Shown: in pieces, positions 36,944-44,115 of the stretch
Layout of the letters: every line of letters begins with the position of its first letter
How positions within the stretch are numbered: the stretch's first letter is position 1
NCBI GenBank assembly: GCA_002305165.1
Contig: DBQI01000025.1
Coordinates: forward strand, 88,958 to 152,957
Origin: Armatimonadetes bacterium UBA1398
Lineage (GTDB): Bacteria; Armatimonadota; Zipacnadia; UBA1398
Length of the DNA: 64,000 bases
Reading direction: 5' to 3'
Notes under the pieces: generated by a model
Database searches by the model: none
Seen by the model: only the letters and a program-made list of their open reading frames with translations
Told to the model about the DNA's origin: nothing
Position numbers and translations under genes: made by a program

Positions 36944-37920
36944 CAAGAGGCGAGGTGGGCCTCCAGGAGGTCCGGAAGCCCCCCGGCGAGGACGTCCTGG
37001 CCGGCATGGAGATCCAGGCACTCACACTGGAGGACGAGCTGCTGGAGGATCGCCAGGTGTTCTTCAGCCTGCCGTCCCGCCGCGAGAACCATGGGACTGT
37101 GTTTGACCATGCGCCGAAGGGCCTCGCCGCGTGTCACTGGGCTCAGCGTGGAGGTGGGGTTCGGCGCTATCTGGGTGAAGATGATGTGGTTGGGATGGAC
37201 GGGCGTGGAGTCATCGGCGGCGCTCAGAAAAGATGGATCCATGGCGTAACGTCCGTCGAGTCGGACGTGCCCCACCCGGTCGTCGAGACCGAAGGCGGCG
37301 CGGGTGACCTCGCCAACGTTGAAGTCCTCGCGCCAGCCTTGCCCCCCGATCCCGCGATCGGTCACCCGAAGGTACAGCAGGTCATCGGTGACATATCCCC
37401 AGTTGCCCAGAGCCATGGCGATGGTTGCGGTGCTCTTCCCGTGGCGCTGGCCGCCGCAGAAGAGGAGGCAATCGTCCCCCTTCGCGACGCAGCCGGCATG
37501 GAGTTGGTAGAGGCCCAGCTGCCGGAAGAGCTCGATGATCGCCACGATGAGGGTCCGATGGTAGCCTTCGGGGGTGTCGCGCATCGTCTCATCGACCCAT
37601 GCCCTGGCCTCAGTGGATCCCTCGGGGAGCTGGATGACCGCGCCGTCATCCACCAGCCAGAGGTTTCCGTCGAGGGAGTAGCCCTCGGTGCCGAAGTGCA
37701 GGAAACGCTGCTCGGCGTCGCGCCGGACCGACTCGAAGAGCTCGGGCTCCTCCGGGTGGGAGGTGACCAGGATGCTCGCCGTGGGGCCGGAGAAACCGAC
37801 AGGGCGCGCAAGCATGGGCCCCAGCACGGGCTGAAGCCCGTCTACCAGCCATGATTGGTCTGCCCGGAGATCCAGGCCCACATCGTGGAAGCGGTACCGT
37901 GCCGAATAGGGCGCGTTCAT
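36943..37920 (-). CDS. HPr kinase/phosphorylase-like P-loop protein
   Basis: A 325-residue protein with an HprK-type P-loop kinase domain in its C-terminal half: LHAGCVAKGDDCLLFCGGQRHGKSTATIAMA near residues 140-170 (Walker A variant GGQRHGKST), then WGYVTDDLLYLRV, the acidic pair typical of HprK-related proteins. The N-terminal half (about 1-130) resembles the extra domain of HprK-related kinases found beside PqqD genes. True HprK phosphorylates HPr, but no HPr or phosphotransferase gene is here. Relatives in lasso-peptide clusters phosphorylate the peptide. Its ATG overlaps the PqqD stop and its stop overlaps the B2 start, so the three are one translational unit. Confidence 0.78.
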   Translation of the reverse strand: MNAPYSARYRFHDVGLDLRADQSWLVDGLQPVLGPMLARPVGFSGPTASILVTSHPEEPELFESVRRDAEQRFLHFGTEGYSLDGNLWLVDDGAVIQLPEGSTEARAWVDETMRDTPEGYHRTLIVAIIELFRQLGLYQLHAGCVAKGDDCLLFCGGQRHGKSTATIAMALGNWGYVTDDLLYLRVTDRGIGGQGWREDFNVGEVTRAAFGLDDRVGHVRLDGRYAMDPSFLSAADDSTPVHPNHIIFTQIAPNPTSTLSPVTRGEALRRMVKHSPMVLAAGRQAEEHLAILQQLVLQCECLDLHAGQDVLAGGLPDLLEAHLAS

Positions 37921-38219
37921 CAGTCCTCTGTCGGCTCAGGCTCGGGCGTGGATGGCGTCACGAGGCCCTCGGCTAACAGCTCCTCACATAGGCTGATGAC
38001 GGCTTCGCGCGCGTCATCGCCCTCGACATCGTACTCGGCGGACAGATTGGCCGCGATGTCCCCCACACTGGCGCCCACCTGCATCATCTGCCAGACGCGC
38101 AGGCCCGTCTCGTTGAGACCGTAGTACTTACGCGTGCCCAGATGCAGGAGAACCGCCTCGTCCTCCATCGCCGTGAATACCACATCGGCGGCCCCGCTCA
38201 GACGGGTCGTTTCCGTCAC
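37920..38219 (-). CDS. PqqD family (RRE-like) peptide-binding protein
   Basis: A 99-residue PqqD-type protein, the fold used as RiPP recognition element to hold precursor leaders. It shows the family pattern VVFTAMEDEAVLLHLGTRKYYGLNETGLRVWQMMQ, then DIAANLSAEYDVEGDDAREAVISLCEELLAEGLV. The ATG at 38231 is possible (AAGGGG upstream). I prefer the GTG at 38219, which follows GGGAG by 5 bases and overlaps the stop of the 36-codon ORF as GTGA. Its own stop overlaps the kinase-like start. It probably presents a peptide to the kinase-like and B2-type enzymes. Confidence 0.82.
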   Translation of the reverse strand: MTETTRLSGAADVVFTAMEDEAVLLHLGTRKYYGLNETGLRVWQMMQVGASVGDIAANLSAEYDVEGDDAREAVISLCEELLAEGLVTPSTPEPEPTED

Positions 38220-38326
38220 AGATGCTCCCATGCCCTTGGCCCCTTAGTGATGGCAGCCCAGACACCCTCGCTGCCATCGCGCTTATCCCTTACGACGCTA
38301 TCCGACGCTTCGGACCCGTCACTCAC
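38216..38326 (-). CDS. Candidate 36-residue precursor peptide (unrecognised small ORF)
   Basis: Unrecognised small ORF starting with GTG at 38326. It begins VSDGSEASDS, is acidic then basic in the middle (VVRDKRDGSE), and ends GVWAAITKGPRAWEHL. Its GTG overlaps the stop of the GHMP kinase gene (GTGA, 38323-38326), and its TGA overlaps the preferred GTG of the PqqD gene (GTGA, 38216-38219). GGTGG lies 5 bases before its start. The position directly before an RRE-like gene is where precursor genes usually lie. It lacks the lasso leader motif Y-x2-P-x-L. Although ITKG has a Thr two residues before a Gly, a core of 8 with Glu at position 6 would not suit a lasso ring. The frame is open far upstream, so length alone is no evidence. 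Third-position GC is lower than in neighbouring genes. Confidence 0.4.
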   Translation of the reverse strand: MSDGSEASDSVVRDKRDGSEGVWAAITKGPRAWEHL

Positions 38327-39513
38327 TCTAGCCACCGCAGTCCATCGGATGGCTTCGAGACGACGGAGAAGCACGCGCCCGCGTACTTCGGCACCGCCCG
38401 CTGGTACTCGGCTACCGCCCACGCACCCGCCTCCTCCGCTCCGGCTGGGTCGCAGATGCCGGCTGCGAACCCCCCAAAACCACCGCCACAGAACCTCGCC
38501 CCATAGACGCCTGGGGCGTGGTTCAGTATCCGTCCCAGGATCTGCTGCTCTTCGTTGCCCGTCTCGTAGTTGCCGATACTGCTCTCCAGAGACTGGCGGG
38601 CGCACTCTCCGAAGGCCTGGAGGTCCCTCGCGCGCCAAGCAGTAATGGCTCTCTCTACTCTTTCGGTCTCCGTCAGGAAATGCCTTGCTCTCCCGCGGTA
38701 GGGATGGGGCAGTTTCTCGAGTTCAGCCGCCAGTAGGTCCCGGGGTAGGTCGCCGAGGGCATGGATCTCCTCCCGCGGGGCGAAGCCCGTTCGCTCGGCG
38801 AGAAGCTTGGCGGCCTCACGACACTCATCGGTGCGGCTGTTGAAGCCGGTTGCCGCCAGTCGGCGGGGGATGCCCGAGTAGACGGCCACGATCGCCACAT
38901 CGGGCCCGGGCTCCACGGTGACCTCGTTCGTCGCGCAGTCGAGGGTGACCATGTGTCCGGCCTTGGCGTTGACGATGATCGTTGGGTCAAGCAGCCCACA
39001 GTTGACGCCCACGTACTCGTTCTCCACGCGCATCGCCGCCTCGGCGAGGGCGGGACGCTCCCACACCCTGCCGTTCACGTCGGCCAGGGCGCTGAGGAGG
39101 GCGAGGGAGAAGGCCGCGGACGAGCTCAGGCCCCCCGACGGGAGGCTCCCGGCCTCCACGCCATCGAAGCCCCGCTGCCGGTGCCCGAAGATCCGGGCCG
39201 CTCCTAGGAGGAAGAGCGACCAGTCGTGGCTGTCGCCCGCTCGCGAGACCGCGTCATCGGGGTGGAGGTGGGCGATGCTCGCATCGGTGGCGTCCCGGAG
39301 CCGCATGTTGGGCTCGGCCGTCGGCTTGTAGCCGAGGACGATGCCATGGTCGAGGGCGAAGCCGGTGACTTTGCCCCCCTGATGGTCGACGTGGGCGCCC
39401 ACGAGGCAGGCACGGTAGGGCGAGAGCAGAACGCGCCCCAGTCGCCGGTAGTGGGCTACGATGTTGCGCTGCTCGGGCGCATAGACGAAGCTGTCTTGGG
39501 TTGCTGTTGTCAT
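38323..39513 (-). CDS. GHMP kinase, galacturonokinase/galactokinase-like
   Basis: Sugar-1-kinase of the GHMP superfamily, 396 residues. It has the three GHMP motifs: SPYRACLVGAHVDHQGG near residue 30, SLPSGGLSSSAAFSLALL (ATP loop) near residue 125, and GARFCGGGFGGFAAG near residue 350. Galactokinase normally reads GEHTDYN at the first motif; here it is GAHVDHQGG. From memory of the family, SPYR..LGAHIDHQGG is characteristic of plant galacturonokinase. That suggests D-galacturonate (or a related sugar) as substrate, giving a sugar 1-phosphate. Start uncertain: ATG at 39513 or GTG at 39546, both with weak ribosome-binding sites. Its stop overlaps the start of the small ORF that leads into the PqqD-kinase-B2 set. 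Confidence 0.8.
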   Translation of the reverse strand: MTTATQDSFVYAPEQRNIVAHYRRLGRVLLSPYRACLVGAHVDHQGGKVTGFALDHGIVLGYKPTAEPNMRLRDATDASIAHLHPDDAVSRAGDSHDWSLFLLGAARIFGHRQRGFDGVEAGSLPSGGLSSSAAFSLALLSALADVNGRVWERPALAEAAMRVENEYVGVNCGLLDPTIIVNAKAGHMVTLDCATNEVTVEPGPDVAIVAVYSGIPRRLAATGFNSRTDECREAAKLLAERTGFAPREEIHALGDLPRDLLAAELEKLPHPYRGRARHFLTETERVERAITAWRARDLQAFGECARQSLESSIGNYETGNEEQQILGRILNHAPGVYGARFCGGGFGGFAAGICDPAGAEEAGAWAVAEYQRAVPKYAGACFSVVSKPSDGLRWLE

Positions 39514-39770
39514 GGTGGATATCAGTTCCTGTGGGGTAGTTCGCACTATCGGGCCAAAGGCCTCTCACGGACGGCGCCGTTCTGCGGACTCCCCGATCAT
39601 ACCCGAGTGATGCGCAGCAGGGTCTTCAGAATCACTGCGAGGTCACTCAGCACCGTCGCGCGCGCCGTAGCGGGCGGAAGCACTGCCGTCCGCTCTACGC
39701 GGCGAGGGGACTGGGGTGGCAGGGACACGTGCCGCGGTCGCGGAACCATCGCCCACTCAAGGAGGCACCG

Positions 39771-40664
39771 ATGCAGACCGCGACCCTCACCGCCGCTCTT
39801 CCGTTCGTCGTCCTCGGCTCCGCATGGGCTCAGGGAAGCCCCGTTGCCGAGGGGGCCGTGCCCGAGGTGGCCGCCTCGGGATTCGCCTTCACCGAGGGGC
39901 CGGCGTGCGACGCCGATGGCGCTGTCGCCTTCACCGATCAGCCCAACGACCGGATCCTGCGCTGGACGGCGGAGGATGGCGTCACGGTGCTGCTCGAACC
40001 CTCGGGCCGAAGCAATGGCCTGTGCTACGACGACGAGGGGAACCTTTGGGCCTGCGCCGACGAGCGTAACGAGATATGGATCATCCGGCCCGACGGCTCC
40101 CACAGCGTCGTCATCAGCGGCTATGGCGGGAAGTTGCTCAACGGTCCGAACGATGTCTGGCTCGCGCCCGAGGGCGGCACTTACTTCACCGACCCCTACT
40201 ATGAGCGCGACTACTGGGACCGAGGTCCTATGGAGCAGGAGACCCAGGGCGTCTATTGGCTCCCGCCGGGCGAGAGGGAGCCCGTGCTCGCTGATGGGGA
40301 CTTGGTGCAGTCCAACGGCATCATCGGCGCCCCTGACGGGCGGACGCTCTACGTCGCGGACATCGGCGCGGGCCGGACCTATGCGTACGACATCGGCGTG
40401 GACGGCGCCCTGGTGAACAAGCGGCTGTTCTGCGAGATGGGCTCCGACGGGATGACCGTCGACGATGAGGGCAACGTCTACCTGACGGGCAAGGGGGTCA
40501 CTGCATTCAACCGCGATGGGGAACAGGTCGCGCACATAGCGATCCCCGAGCCGTGGACCGCGAACGTCTGCTTCGGCGGCCCCGATCGACGGACGCTGTT
40601 CATCACAGCGGGCGAGCGGGTGTATACCCTCGCGATGCGGACCCGAGGGGTTGGGAGCCAGTGA
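39771..40664 (+). CDS. Secreted SMP-30/gluconolactonase family protein
   Basis: Exported six-bladed beta-propeller hydrolase, 297 residues, of the SMP-30/gluconolactonase/LRE family; likely opens a sugar lactone using a divalent metal. The ATG at 39771 follows AAGGAGG with a short spacer and begins a signal peptide (QTATLTAALPFVVLGSAWAQG). Family features: FAFTEGPACDADGAVAFTD (metal-binding Glu), RSNGLCYDDEGNLWACAD, LLNGPNDVWLAPEGGTYFTDPYY (Asn-Asp of the metal site), VQSNGIIGAPDGRTLYVAD and SDGMTVDDEGNVYLTG. It is divergent from the GHMP kinase; a role in sugar-acid catabolism beside a galacturonokinase-like gene is plausible. Confidence 0.88.
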   Translation: MQTATLTAALPFVVLGSAWAQGSPVAEGAVPEVAASGFAFTEGPACDADGAVAFTDQPNDRILRWTAEDGVTVLLEPSGRSNGLCYDDEGNLWACADERNEIWIIRPDGSHSVVISGYGGKLLNGPNDVWLAPEGGTYFTDPYYERDYWDRGPMEQETQGVYWLPPGEREPVLADGDLVQSNGIIGAPDGRTLYVADIGAGRTYAYDIGVDGALVNKRLFCEMGSDGMTVDDEGNVYLTGKGVTAFNRDGEQVAHIAIPEPWTANVCFGGPDRRTLFITAGERVYTLAMRTRGVGSQ

Positions 40665-40814
40665 GGGCTGGGGTGGGTGGTGGGTGGCTGGCAGGCATAC
40701 GAGCGAGAAATGAGGCGCGAAGGGAGCGGGGCGACGGGAGGGGTGTGCGGGATGGTAGTATCATGCCAAGTGCGGGGGTGCGATCCCTCGCCGTCCGAGG
40801 GAGGATGACTGGAC

Positions 40815-41066
40815 ATGGCGAGGCTCACCATGGAGCTGCCTCCAGAGGTCTTCTCGGCCATCAGGCGTGGCCCCGAGGAGTTCCTCCGCGAGATGCGCTT
40901 GGCGGCAGCCGTGAAGTGGTACGAGTTGGGCGAGATCTCCCAGGAGAAGGCGGCGGCGGTCGCTGGCTTGAGGCGGGCGGAGTTCATCGACGCTCTGGGC
41001 CGCTACCGTGTCTCACCTTTCCAGTACACCGGGGAGGATATCGCGCGGGAATTGGGCGATGGGTGA
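40815..41066 (+). CDS. UPF0175 family antitoxin-like protein
   Basis: An 83-residue protein of the UPF0175 family: MARLTMELPPEVFSAIRRGPEEFLREMRLAAAVKWYELGEISQEKAAAVAGLRRAEFIDALGRYRVSP, that is, a short beta strand followed by a helix-turn-helix-like helical part. These proteins pair with DUF3368 PIN-domain proteins as predicted antitoxin/regulator. The downstream PIN gene starts 8 bases before this stop. The ATG follows GGGAGGATG with about 10 bases. The 150-base upstream spacer is G-rich low-complexity sequence; a TAGTAT near 40755 could be a -10 box but lacks a matching -35. Confidence 0.82.
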   Translation: MARLTMELPPEVFSAIRRGPEEFLREMRLAAAVKWYELGEISQEKAAAVAGLRRAEFIDALGRYRVSPFQYTGEDIARELGDG

Positions 41067-41541
41067 GCACTGGATCGTCAACGCATCGCCTCTGATCGTG
41101 CTCGCTAAGGTAGGCATGGCCGAGTTCCTGATCGCTATGCCCGACTCATTGGTGACGTCGCAGGTTGTCGCCGATGAGATCCTGCGTGGGCCTGCCGAGG
41201 ACCCCGCTGCACGGTTGGTGGCCTCGGGAGCGATAGCCATAGTGGATGCCCCGCCGCCACCCGCGTTCCTCGTAGGCTGGGATCTCGGACCCGGAGAAAC
41301 TTCCGTGCTCGCCCTGGCCTCCATGGAGCCCAGCCGCATCGCTGTGGTCGACGATGCGGCCGCCCGTCGGTGCGCGAACTCCCTCGGCGTCCCCACACGA
41401 GGCACCCTCAGTGTGTTGGTTCAGGCGAAGCGCTCCGGTCTGCTGGCGGAGATTGCTCCTGTACTCTCGCGGGTTCGGGCAGCCGGCCTGTATCTGTCCG
41501 ATCGGCTCGTCAAAGAAGTGCTCGAACAGGCGCGGGAGTAG
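41059..41541 (+). CDS. DUF3368 family PIN-domain toxin-like protein
   Basis: A 160-residue PIN-fold protein, predicted ribonuclease toxin of a type II toxin-antitoxin pair. Motifs: IVNASPLIVLAKVG at the N terminus (the family's N/D-x-SPLI with Asn in place of the usual first Asp), VADEIL, LGPGETSVLALA (acidic residue 2) and IAVVDDAAARRCANSLGVPTRGTLSVLV (Asp pair). The ATG overlaps the UPF0175 stop by 8 bases, giving coupling. It seems intact. An IS630 relic lies immediately downstream, typical of an accessory island. Confidence 0.82.
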   Translation: MGEHWIVNASPLIVLAKVGMAEFLIAMPDSLVTSQVVADEILRGPAEDPAARLVASGAIAIVDAPPPPAFLVGWDLGPGETSVLALASMEPSRIAVVDDAAARRCANSLGVPTRGTLSVLVQAKRSGLLAEIAPVLSRVRAAGLYLSDRLVKEVLEQARE

Positions 41542-41559
41542 GGCGCTGGCGAACAGCGG

Positions 41560-42110
41560 GCCGGACAGGCGGGACGCCTGGTGTGCTGGCCCAGGCGCAC
41601 GAGGTATCCTTCGCCCGCATCTCGGGCACCTCTTTCCTTGCGCCGGCTGGAGGTTCGCCCACATCTGCTCCACGGGGTTGAGCCCGGGCGCGTAGGGCGG
41701 CAGGGACTCGACCCGGAGCCAATGTGTATGGTCGGTGATGTACGCACACACCAGCTTGCTGCGATGGGCGGCGAGGCGATCCCAGATCACCGACACCCGC
41801 TTCCAGTTCATGTGATCGGTGATGACGGGGGTGCATCCTCGAGGCGCCCAGGTGGAGCGGACCGACGGCTTCTGGGAGAACCCACTCTCGTCCACGAACA
41901 CCACGGTCCCGCCGCGTCTCAGAGCCCCCCTTTTGTCCGAGGCTAATCCTCGCGAACCCATTGGCCGACGACACGCTGACCCAAAGTCGGCCAGCGACCT
42001 CGGTCGGATCAAGGCCCTCCTCGAATAGCGCCCCCGCCCGAAGACGCTGCTTCTCCAACTCCGACTGGCTCGATGGCTCCCGTGCCTCTGCTTGTCCCAT
42101 GAACACTATT
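41560..42110 (-). pseudogene. Decayed IS630-family transposase
   Basis: Remnant of a DDE transposase read leftward in at least two frames. One frame carries the N-terminal helix-turn-helix part (LEKQRLRAGALFEEGLDPTEVAGRLWVS). Another carries the catalytic core: TVVFVDESGFSQKPSVRSTWAPRG (Asp 1), VIWDRLAAHRSK (Asp 2) and LPPYAPGLNPVEQMWANL (Glu). The stretch between the first and second Asp is far too short: MNWKRVS runs straight into VIWD, so about 40 residues are deleted. A frameshift separates the DNA-binding and catalytic parts. Terminal inverted repeats were not identified. It accounts for most of the 630 bases between the PIN gene and the lipoprotein gene. Confidence 0.75.
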
Positions 42111-42172
42111 GCGAACCAGATCACCATTTCCCCTTTTTGCTCGCCATCTCATTTGAGAAGGACTCATTAGGG

Positions 42173-43768
42173 CTACGGCGCCACTACCAGCACTCGCTTC
42201 CCGCCCCGCCGCACGATGCGCACCGCCGAGAAGTCGGTCTCGTCGAGGGCCCAAGGGATGAGTAGCTGAGGGGACCCATCCCTCGCGCGGACGATGCTGC
42301 CCTCGAGTCGCCACCAGATCTCGCGGCCGTCGGTGGTTCGCCCGATCGGTTCGGTGTCACCCTCGCCTATCTCCGTTTCGTGCTCGCTGATCCACTCCAC
42401 GTCGCCTGGCTTCCGGATGCGCATGACGGTGGTGTCCGGCTCCAGGAGTTCCTGAGGGGAGCGCGCGAGCATCTCGTCGAACTCTCTCTGGCTAAGCTCG
42501 GTGTACGCCAACTCGCCTCGTCCACGCCCTTTGTGCATCCACATCCCCAGGTACTCTTGCGGGGCGTCGGGCACGTACGACGGGCCGCCGCCATCCATCG
42601 CGCACTCGCGCATGGGAACCTCCAACAGGGGCCCTACGCGGATCTCAAGCACGTTGCGCGGATCGCTGTCGGCGTAGACCTGGATCGACTGCTCTACCGT
42701 CTGTCGGTCGGGTGCGTAGACGGTGACCGTCGCCCGCCCTGCCTGGGCCTCCCGGGTGATCCAGAGCCCGCCATCCGTCGCGTGGCGGTCCGTTGTATAC
42801 CCGCATACATTCACGCTAGCCTCCGAGAGGTCGAAGCCCGGATCATCCTTAGGAGGCAGCAGGCGAACCCGGACGGTCGACAGCCGTTCTGGGCAGAAGG
42901 GCAGGAAGGCCAGGATCCGCACCGTGCCTACGGCTCCAGAGGGCAGCTCCAGGGCTTGCTGGACGAGGCTTACCACCCGCACGCAGTCACTCAGCCGGTC
43001 GTCGGGAAGCGGGGCGATACCGCCCCTGTTTTGGACAATGGCTGCCATGGGGAGGAGCGCCACCACCTCGTCCCACGAGACGGCATCCATCGTTCCCGCC
43101 AGGGTTCTCAGCTCCGAACTCCTGCGGGTCTCCTGAAGCGTTCCATCCGGCATCAGAACCCTATCGCCTACCCATGCGTAGGTGACGCACTCACGGAATG
43201 GCCCGGCGGGGCCGCTGTCTGCGCTCTGGTCGAGGAGCAGGGCGTCTGACTCCGTCGTCGCGGTCGCGGCGGGGTCTACGGCGGGCGCCGACTCCGTCGT
43301 ACTCAGGGCACCGTTGAGCGCGGGAAGGTCGTAGAGCGCGCGGTACAGCTCGGGGTCCTCGATGACCGGCGGGGCTGGCGGCTCCTGGGGTAGCCGGATC
43401 TCGAGCGCGTACGGTACGGATATCCCCCGGTCGGGATCCGAGGGCAGCACCACGAAGCCCGGAGGCGACTCGGCCCGCGAGTCGATCACGCTCACGAGAG
43501 TGCTCCCGCTGGGCAGCGCGAGCACATCCACCCAGGCTGGGTACAGTGGGTGCCCGTCCGTTCGCACAACGCGAACCTGGGTGACCCGCCCCCCGAGTTC
43601 GATGTGGATCGTCCCATCGTGCTGGGTCATCCCACGGGCGCGCATAAGCCCCACCGCGCCTGGGACGCTTGTCACGGTTGGCGGAAGGGGCACGGGCGGA
43701 GGAGGCGCGGGCTTCGAGCATCCGAGGCCGAGCATGCAGAGAAGGAGTAGCGGCGCATACCGGATCAT
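42173..43768 (-). CDS. Large hypothetical lipoprotein
   Basis: Predicted lipoprotein of 531 residues with a clear lipobox (MIRYAPLLLLCMLGLGCSKP) and a Pro-rich linker after it. The ATG follows GGGAG. I do not recognise the family. The body contains beta-rich segments, e.g. GTIHIELGGRVTQVRVVRTDGHPLYPAWVDVLALPSG and, near 320-390, a possible carboxypeptidase-regulatory-like (CarboxypepD) beta sandwich (GGLWITREAQAGRATVTVYAPDRQTVEQSIQVYAD). Three Cys-containing patches suggest disulfides. It may act in the periplasm or at the cell surface; neighbours give no clue. Confidence 0.75.
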   Translation of the reverse strand: MIRYAPLLLLCMLGLGCSKPAPPPPVPLPPTVTSVPGAVGLMRARGMTQHDGTIHIELGGRVTQVRVVRTDGHPLYPAWVDVLALPSGSTLVSVIDSRAESPPGFVVLPSDPDRGISVPYALEIRLPQEPPAPPVIEDPELYRALYDLPALNGALSTTESAPAVDPAATATTESDALLLDQSADSGPAGPFRECVTYAWVGDRVLMPDGTLQETRRSSELRTLAGTMDAVSWDEVVALLPMAAIVQNRGGIAPLPDDRLSDCVRVVSLVQQALELPSGAVGTVRILAFLPFCPERLSTVRVRLLPPKDDPGFDLSEASVNVCGYTTDRHATDGGLWITREAQAGRATVTVYAPDRQTVEQSIQVYADSDPRNVLEIRVGPLLEVPMRECAMDGGGPSYVPDAPQEYLGMWMHKGRGRGELAYTELSQREFDEMLARSPQELLEPDTTVMRIRKPGDVEWISEHETEIGEGDTEPIGRTTDGREIWWRLEGSIVRARDGSPQLLIPWALDETDFSAVRIVRRGGKRVLVVAP

Positions 43769-44115
43769 GAGAGTCTCCCTTCGGGCAGCTTCCGCACGTC
43801 AGGGCGCTCCAGACCATGGCGTTCCGGCAGAACCCCTCGACGGTGTATCCGTCCTGGATCACCGCGCGCATCTCCGCTGTGAGGGTGCCCGCGGAGGCTA
43901 TGACGGCGGGGGTGGCGGCACCCGAAGCCTCTCCCAGAGCACGCACTGGGCCAGCGAGTAGGCCACGCGGGCGCAGGCGAGCACATGCACGGGGCGATGG
44001 TGCTCGATCTGCCAGAGGAGTTGGGGAAGGCCCGCCGGAGGGAGGCTTCGTCGGACAGGAGGGCCTCGGGGAGGCGCGAGCCGGGGCGTGCGCCCTTCAG
44101 GGGGGGACGGGTGGC
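43769..44115 (-). other. Gap with possible decayed coding sequence
   Basis: A stretch of 347 bases between the lipoprotein gene and the DegT gene without a complete gene. On the minus strand two consecutive frames look coding by eye and by G/C-ending codons: about 44040-43950 (LLWQIEHHRPVHVLACARVAYSLAQCVLWERL) and then about 43945-43770 (GEASGAATPAVIASAGTLTAEMRAVIQDGYTVEGFCRNAMVW). A frameshift would join them. I recognise no family, and the second frame runs into the lipoprotein gene without a stop. Confidence 0.3.

Noticed and set aside
36943..37920. Annotation as true HPr kinase HprK
   Set aside because: Walker A is a variant, the N-terminal part differs, and no HPr/PTS genes are present; the context is PqqD and B2.
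38216..38326. Calling the 36-codon ORF a lasso-peptide precursor because of ITKG near its end
   Set aside because: No Y-x2-P-x-L leader motif, the putative core would be only 8 residues with Glu at position 6, and no cyclase gene is present.
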